Assembly (NCBI GenBank): GCA_016783285.1 | Contig: JADHWW010000047.1 | Coordinates: forward strand, 1-16,129 | Length of the DNA: 16,129 nucleotides | Origin: Anaerolineae bacterium | GTDB lineage: Bacteria; Chloroflexota; Anaerolineae; B4-G1 | Direction of reading: 5' to 3' | The notes under the pieces: generated by a model | Seen by the model: the letters and a program-made list of their open reading frames with translations, nothing else | What the model was told of the DNA's origin: nothing | Databases searched by the model: none | Shown: positions 11,976 to 16,129 of the stretch, piece by piece | How the letters are laid out: each line of letters starts with the position of its first letter | Position numbering within the stretch: position 1 is the stretch's first letter | Program-made: the position numbers and the translations under genes

Positions 11976-12940
11976 ACGCAATTGACAACGCATCCTCCCC
12001 CATCATACACCGCACGTAGACCACTTTTTGACCATTCTCCACCGCCAGCGTTGCCTGAACGTCCAGCAGGTCTATAACCCGCCGCCGCGCCTCGAAGCCT
12101 CTATTGACGGTCTCCAGTCCCTGCGCTACCTGTTGGGCGAACTCCGTGATGGTCGCCACCTGCTCTTCGGTGAGGGTCTGGGCCTCCAGTTGCGCCGCCA
12201 AGGTGTGCCTGCTTCCTCTCCAGCGCCGCTATGGTCTTCTCCAGTCGTGTCTTGCGCTCTGTAAGCCTCTCCTTGTCGAAGTCGCCCGAAAGATACAGGT
12301 CAAGCGCCCGCTCCAATTGCCGCCGGTTGTCGGCCAGTAGATCATCTACCACGGCCAGCCTGTCCCTCAGCGGCTTGTTGGCCTCTTCTCGTTCGGCTTG
12401 CTCTACCTTCAGCCCCTCGGCCAGTGCCGCCGGGTCGGTGAGAAACGACTTGACCCAATCCCACACAGCAGCATCAACATAGTCAGCACGAAAGTGGGTT
12501 GACATAGTGCACTCGCGTGCATGTGACATACTGTGTGGCACTAAGCATCTGTAGTATAGATAGCGGTCTCTGACTCGCCGTGCAGTCATCTTAGCGCCAC
12601 AAATCCCACAGATAATGCGCCGCCTGAGTAAGTACTGATGCTTTGTTCGACGTTTCGATTCATCCTTGTTCTGTTGCCGCCTTCGCTGTGCAATCTCCCA
12701 CGTTTCGCGGCTCACAACGGCGGGGACTTCCACTGCTATTAGGGTGTCGGAGTCCGCCCGCCCTCTGTTCTTGCCGTAGCGCCAAACTCCCGCGTAGGTC
12801 TCATTGCCTAGTATTCGGGCAACCGATGATTGCACCCACGTGCCATATCCGTTTTGCTTAATCGCGCCTGGGTGCTTGTCGCCCCATGTAGGTATACCGG
12901 CTTCGGTCAGGCGTATTGCGATGCCCCGAATGGTCAGCGG
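11962..12940 (-). pseudogene. Large serine recombinase, C-terminal remnant (frameshifted)
   Basis: Remnant of a site-specific serine recombinase (resolvase/invertase superfamily, large integrase type). From high to low coordinate it shows the recombinase DNA-binding domain ([18 protein letters not shown], then SSVARILGNETYAGVWRYG), a zinc ribbon (CGICGAKM, followed by YYRC and a further Cys), a long coiled-coil (residues rich in RLAVVDDLLADNRRQLE) and a C-terminal tail ending EDALSIASTSS at its stop. The N-terminal catalytic domain with the nucleophilic Ser is missing: homology stops near 12940, where IS110-type sequence begins. One extra base near 12202-12205 shifts the frame between HL and AAQLEAQTLTEEQ. 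Not functional as it stands. Its 3' end touches the break in the DUF362 gene. Confidence 0.85.
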
Positions 12941-13865
12941 TGTTCAACGACAACTACCTCTTCAACCCGCGCACCATCAAGCACTTCAAGAAAGTGCTGG
13001 CCGAGCGGGACAAGGTCGACCCCAAGGATGCATACGCTGTCGCCGAACGGCTCCGCTTCGGTGGATGGATGCCACACGAACTCACCTTCGATGAGCGTTA
13101 CTTGCCTCTCCAACGCCTGACACGCTATCGCTACCATTTGTCTCACACTCTGGCTCGGGAGAAAATCTATGCTCGCATGGTGCCCATCTACCTCAAAGCC
13201 AGCGACTACACCCGCAAACCCAAGCCCTTCTCCGACCTTTTCGGCGCTACCAGCCGCCACATCCTGTCGGAGTATGCCACCACCGACGAACTGGCTGCCA
13301 TGCCCCTGGACGACCTCGCCGATGAACTGGATCGGATCGGCCACCATCGCTTCAGCGATGCTACCGACAATGCCCGTTGCCTCAAACGCGCCGCTGCTCA
13401 ATCCTACCCTCTGCCCCTTTGCTTGATTGAGCCCCTCAACGTGATCTTGGATTCTCTCTTGGCCCACATTCGCTTCTTGGAAGGGGAATTGGAAAAACTG
13501 GATTCCCTCATCGAAACGACCCTGGTCGACGTCCCGGGTGCTCCCTAATCTGCGCTCGGTCAAGGGCTTGGGCTTGGTCTACACCGCGGGCCTGCTGCCG
13601 AGATCCAGAACCCAGATCGCTTCATACAAGGCTGCAAGCGGGACAAAGAAGGCAACCTGCGTCCCAAGACCAAGCACGATGCCCAGGCCTCTCTGGCTCG
13701 CTTCTTCGGCCTCTGGTGGCCCCGCAGCGACTCCGGCAGGCCGAGGATCGCCGCCTGCCCAAGACTGGCAACCCGTACGGTCGCTACTACTTCGTAGAAG
13801 GCGCTAACAGCTTGCGGAGACACAATGCTGAGTATACCGCCTACTACCAGCGTAAGTACGATGAA
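11965..13865. mobile_element. Composite scar of two decayed mobile elements
   Basis: A serine recombinase remnant (minus) and an IS110-type transposase remnant (plus) meet head to head near 12941-12946, each lacking its N-terminal part at the joint. The left boundary is the broken DUF362 gene. No terminal repeats or target duplication are visible. Confidence 0.7.
12941..13865 (+). pseudogene. IS110-family transposase, degenerate
   Basis: Remnant of an IS110-type DEDD transposase. The first frame runs from about 12941 with [33 protein letters not shown], then [37 protein letters not shown] and [16 protein letters not shown], covering the end of the RuvC-like domain and the coiled-coil linker. 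The C-terminal (Tnp20) part is scattered over three further frames: LRSVKGLGLVYTAGLL, AEIQNPDRFIQGCKRDKEG, and QAEDRRLPKTGNPYGRYYFVEGANSLRRHNAEYTAYYQRKYDE. Frameshifts lie near 13546 (extra base making the stop), 13597 and 13735-13742. The N-terminal part of the catalytic domain and the last helices are missing, so the element is dead. The non-coding left end, where IS110 elements encode a bridge RNA, is also gone. Confidence 0.88.
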
Positions 13866-14025
13866 CCACCTATTGTGGTAAATACCCCATACTCACGGGG
13901 AGCACATGACGGAGGTTGCGCCAGGGCAAGGAAAGGGAGAAACGCCAATAAAAGCTGACCTTTCTCCCCTCCCACTTTGTGGGTAGACGTATGATACCAC
14001 AAGGGGGAAGAAGGAGAAACAGACG

Positions 14026-14409
14026 GTGCAGCAATACGTGAAGGATGAGTATCCGCTTTCTGACGTGACGACGCGGATTATCGCGGCCGCTACGGAAGTG
14101 CATCGTAGACTTGGCCCCGGCTTCAGGGAGGTAATCTACCAGCGCGCTCTGGCTCTCGAGTGGCCAGGGCACGACCTGGAATTTGACCGCGAGGTTTGGA
14201 TGGACGTGTACTACAAGGGCACGAAGGTGGGGCGCAAGCGGGTGGACTTTGTGATTGATGAGGTAATGGTTGAGATCAAGGCCAAGTCGGCGCTTGAGGA
14301 CGTGGACTTTGTGCAGACGTTGTCATACCTCAAGGCATCTGGCTACAAGGTAGGGCTTCTCCTCAACTTTGGGGCCAGGAAGTTGCAGATCAAGCGGTTG
14401 GCGAATTGA
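14026..14409 (+). CDS. GxxExxY protein (PDDEXK_3 family)
   Basis: A 127-residue protein of the GxxExxY family, predicted PDDEXK-type nuclease fold of unknown role. The name-giving motif is GFREVIY (G32, E35, Y38), preceded by the helix IIAAATEVHRRLGPGF. The nuclease-like core reads VDFVIDEVMVEIKAKS with D74, E83 and K85 in D-x8-E-x-K order, followed by QTLSYLKASGYKVGLLLNFG, as in intact family members. The start is a GTG at 14026 supported by AAGGAG nine bases upstream (14011-14016); no in-frame ATG is available near it. It follows the IS110 remnant and has its own terminator, so it is a stand-alone unit in accessory DNA. The frame is undamaged, in contrast to the decayed genes before it. Confidence 0.9.
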   Translation: MQQYVKDEYPLSDVTTRIIAAATEVHRRLGPGFREVIYQRALALEWPGHDLEFDREVWMDVYYKGTKVGRKRVDFVIDEVMVEIKAKSALEDVDFVQTLSYLKASGYKVGLLLNFGARKLQIKRLAN

Positions 14410-14421
14410 GAGTATTGGGAT

Positions 14422-14456
14422 CACTGAGGCACTGTATCAGTGCTGTCAGTGTTTTT
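14422..14456 (+). terminator. Intrinsic terminator after the GxxExxY gene
   Basis: CACTGA-G-GCACTG (14422-14434) pairs with CAGTGC-T-G-TCAGTG (14438-14451) around a TAT loop: two perfect six-base-pair blocks joined by a G-U pair and one bulged G. Five T (14452-14456) follow at once. It lies 12 bases after the GxxExxY stop. Two further TCAGTG words follow (14456-14461 and 14464-14469), so the terminator may have grown from a repeat. Confidence 0.65.
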
Positions 14457-14492
14457 CAGTGACTCAGTGGTTCCAATCTCTGCCAGCACGTC

Positions 14493-14525
14493 GAGAGCCC
14501 GGCTCTCCCCTTCGCGCCGGGTCTC
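14493..14525. other. Overlapping palindromes upstream of the ABC transporter promoter
   Basis: GAGAGCC-C-GGCTCTC (14493-14507) is a perfect 7-bp palindrome with one central base. Alternatively GAGAGCCCGGC (14493-14503) pairs with GCCGGGTCTC (14516-14525) with one bulge. The site ends four bases before the -35 box and could be an operator; no binding protein is suggested by context. Confidence 0.4.
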
Positions 14526-14528
14526 GCT

Positions 14529-14557
14529 TTGCCTTAATCCCCACTTTCCGCTATACT
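14529..14557 (+). promoter_or_regulatory. Predicted sigma-70-type promoter of the ABC transporter gene
   Basis: TTGCCT (14529-14534) and TATACT (14552-14557) are separated by exactly 17 bases, matching four and five of six consensus positions. Transcription would begin near 14564, leaving a leader of about 100 bases. Confidence 0.6.
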
Positions 14558-14581
14558 ATCCCCAGCAGCAAGCCGGGCGCG

Positions 14582-14645
14582 CACCGGCCTAAAGAGCCGG
14601 TGCTGGGCAGGTTCACAACCCAGCGCCGCCGTGAACAGGCGGCGC
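14582..14645 (+). promoter_or_regulatory. Structured leader with mutually exclusive hairpins
   Basis: Three stems compete. CACCGGC/GCCGGTG (14582-14588 with 14596-14602) is 7 bp with a 7-base loop. GCTGGG/CCCAGC (14602-14607 with 14619-14624) shares bases with both neighbours. GCGCCGCC/GGCGGCGC (14623-14630 with 14638-14645) is 8 bp with loop GTGAACA. The loop's GTGAAC is complementary to GTTCAC at 14611-14616, allowing a pseudoknot or a fourth pairing. AGGAG (14655-14659) follows ten bases later. Confidence 0.5.
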
Positions 14646-14664
14646 GGCCCACCCAGGAGACCAA

Positions 14665-16129
14665 TTGACCAAACGAGAGTTCACTCCCACCACCGAATAC
14701 CGCTACAACCGCACCAGCCCTATGCGCTGGATCCTCTCGCACATCCTACGTTACCCGCTCCCGCCGCTGGGGATGGCGCTGGCTGGCATCCTGGCCAATA
14801 CGATGGCCTCCTGGGCCCGCGTGTTGCCCGGGCGAGCCTTCGACTGCGTCCTCAGCATGCTAGGCCTGCTCGAAGGGTCATCTTTTGAGTGGTTCAGCCT
14901 GGAAGCCAGTTCGCAGACCTTACTCTGGATTGCGCTGAGCGTGATGGGTGCCCGCATTGGTCAGGGACTGCTCGGCCTGGCCCGCAACGTGGCGGTGGAG
15001 TTCCTGGCCCAACACGTAGAGCGGGACGCGCGCGACGAACTCTACGTCAGCCTGCTGGGCAAGAGCCTCACCTTCCACAGCCGGCAGCGCGTCGGCGACC
15101 TGATGGCGCGCGCCACCAACGACGTGCACCAACTCAACCTGATGCTCAGCCCCGGCGTCAGCCTGATGTTCGACTCGCTGCTGGGGCTGGTGGTGCCCAT
15201 CGTCGCCATCGGGATGTTGCAGGCCCAACTGCTGCTGATACCGCTGGTCTACGTCGCGCTTTTTGCCATCACGTTGCGCCGCTACACCCGTGAACTCAAC
15301 CCCGTCTCCGGTGCGCTGCGCGAACAGTTCGGTGCCATGAACGCCGGCCTGGCTGAGACGATCTCCGGCATCGAGGTGGTCAAGGCGAACGCGCAGGAAA
15401 CCCAGGAGCAGCACAAGTTCACCGGCGACGCCCGCAAGTTCCGCGATTTTTTCGTGCAGCGGGGCGAGATCCAGGCGCGCTACCTTCCCTTCCTCGTTTT
15501 CGCCTTCGCCTTCGCCGGCGGCATCCTGCAGGCGCTGCTCCTCTTCCAGAAGGGAGCGCTGACCGCCGGCGACGTCGTCGCCTACGTCGGCTTGCTCAGT
15601 CTGTTGCGCTTTCCCACTTTCTTTTCGCTCTTCACGTTCACCCTGATGCAGATGGGGGTCTCCAGCGCAACGCGCATCCTGGCCGTGCTCAACACTGAGA
15701 CCGAACTGGACGAGAACGAGGCCGGCGTGGCTAAACCGATCCGGGGCGAGGTGGTCTTTGAGAACGTCAGTTTCGGCTACGACGGCCAGCCGGTGCTCAG
15801 GAACGTCAGTTTCCACGCCCGCCCCGGCGAGACCATCGCCATCGTTGGGCAGACCGGCTCCGGCAAGACGACCCTCACCCGCCTGATTGACCGCATCTAC
15901 GACGTGACTGAGGGGCGCATACTCGTAGACGGCGTGGACGTGCGCGATTGGAACCTGGAATCGTTGCGCTCGCAGATTTCGGCCATCGAGCAGGATATCT
16001 TCCTCTTCTCCCGTTCCATCGCCGAAAACATCGCTTTCGGCGCTGGGCAACAGGCCAGTCAGGAGGAGGTCGAGTCTTATGCCTGCCAGGCGCAGGCCCA
16101 CGAGTTCATCACCGGCTTCCCTGAGGGGT
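14665..16129 (+). CDS. ABC exporter, fused permease and ATPase (3' end outside window)
   Basis: N-terminal 488 codons of an MsbA/MdlB-like ABC exporter half-transporter: a transmembrane domain fused to an ATPase, acting as a dimer in the cytoplasmic membrane. Membrane segments include YPLPPLGMALAGILANTMA, LLWIALSVMGARIGQGLLGL, LLGLVVPIVAIGMLQAQLLLI and YLPFLVFAFAFAGGILQALL. Coupling helices are suggested by FHSRQRVGDLMARATNDV and ETISGIEVVKANAQE. The ATPase begins VVFENVSFGYDGQPVL; Walker A is GQTGSGKTT at residues 395-403 with K401, and the Q-loop glutamine is Q443 in IEQDIFLFSRSIAENIAFG. The signature and Walker B motifs lie beyond the window. The start is a TTG at 14665, chosen because AGGAG lies five bases upstream and no ATG fits. 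Substrate unknown. Confidence 0.93.
   Translation, partial: MTKREFTPTTEYRYNRTSPMRWILSHILRYPLPPLGMALAGILANTMASWARVLPGRAFDCVLSMLGLLEGSSFEWFSLEASSQTLLWIALSVMGARIGQGLLGLARNVAVEFLAQHVERDARDELYVSLLGKSLTFHSRQRVGDLMARATNDVHQLNLMLSPGVSLMFDSLLGLVVPIVAIGMLQAQLLLIPLVYVALFAITLRRYTRELNPVSGALREQFGAMNAGLAETISGIEVVKANAQETQEQHKFTGDARKFRDFFVQRGEIQARYLPFLVFAFAFAGGILQALLLFQKGALTAGDVVAYVGLLSLLRFPTFFSLFTFTLMQMGVSSATRILAVLNTETELDENEAGVAKPIRGEVVFENVSFGYDGQPVLRNVSFHARPGETIAIVGQTGSGKTTLTRLIDRIYDVTEGRILVDGVDVRDWNLESLRSQISAIEQDIFLFSRSIAENIAFGAGQQASQEEVESYACQAQAHEFITGFPEG

Noticed and set aside
13870..14025. Inverted repeats (GGGAGAAA/TTTCTCCC at 13935-13968 and CCCAC/GTGGG at 13971-13983) as an IS110 terminal repeat or attachment site
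   Set aside because: IS110 elements usually lack long terminal repeats, there is no partner at the left side, and the words are short; no function could be supported.
14920..16101. Minus-strand open frame of 393 codons
   Set aside because: It is antisense to the clear ABC exporter with intact Walker A; its composition is typical of a shadow frame.

Overview
The window looks like a chromosomal segment of a high-GC bacterium, most likely a member of the Chloroflexota (Anaerolineae-like). I infer this from the complete LysW carrier-protein amino acid cluster lying next to argG and argH, and from the many short word-like tandem repeats at gene junctions. No rRNA or tRNA gene is present, so the taxonomic placement is an inference.

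Region 1 (1-8361) is an amino acid biosynthesis block on the + strand: the end of argG, argH, then lysW-lysX-lysY-lysZ-lysJ-lysK, closed by a clear intrinsic terminator. LysW is a 54-residue acidic zinc-ribbon carrier ending in EDWGE. LysX joins an amino acid to its terminal Glu, LysZ phosphorylates the side chain, LysY reduces it, LysJ transaminates it and LysK releases the product. Because argG and argH lie alongside, and no aminoadipate-forming genes are visible, I favour ornithine/arginine as at least one product; lysine or dual use is possible. A minus-strand PIN/Phd-type toxin-antitoxin pair (1938-2767) is wedged between argH and lysW.

Region 2 (8362-11975) holds unlinked housekeeping genes: a type I signal peptidase; on the minus strand a frameshifted MBL-fold hydrolase and a MaoC-type hydratase; then a + strand dual-specificity-type phosphatase and the first part of a DUF362-type gene.

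Region 3 (about 11965-13865) is a scar of mobile DNA. The DUF362 gene stops abruptly where a large serine recombinase remnant (minus strand, catalytic domain missing, frameshifted) begins. That remnant in turn abuts a degenerate IS110-family transposase with three frameshifts. A small intact GxxExxY (PDDEXK-type) gene and its terminator follow.

Region 4 (14410-16129) has a good promoter, a leader with competing hairpins, and the first 488 codons of an ABC exporter that runs off the window.

The most unusual theme is the set of short tandem repeats and palindromes at gene junctions: heptamers at 509-536, 3030-3078, 7146-7222 and 10274-10301; a 14-mer inside lysX; an octamer at 11627-11674; a tetramer at 10784-10846; and a shared 15-bp palindrome at two lys junctions. 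Several supply start codons, stop codons, Shine-Dalgarno sequences or coding sequence to the neighbouring genes. At lysW-lysX the heptamers form a chain of overlapping stop/start codons leading from one gene to the next.
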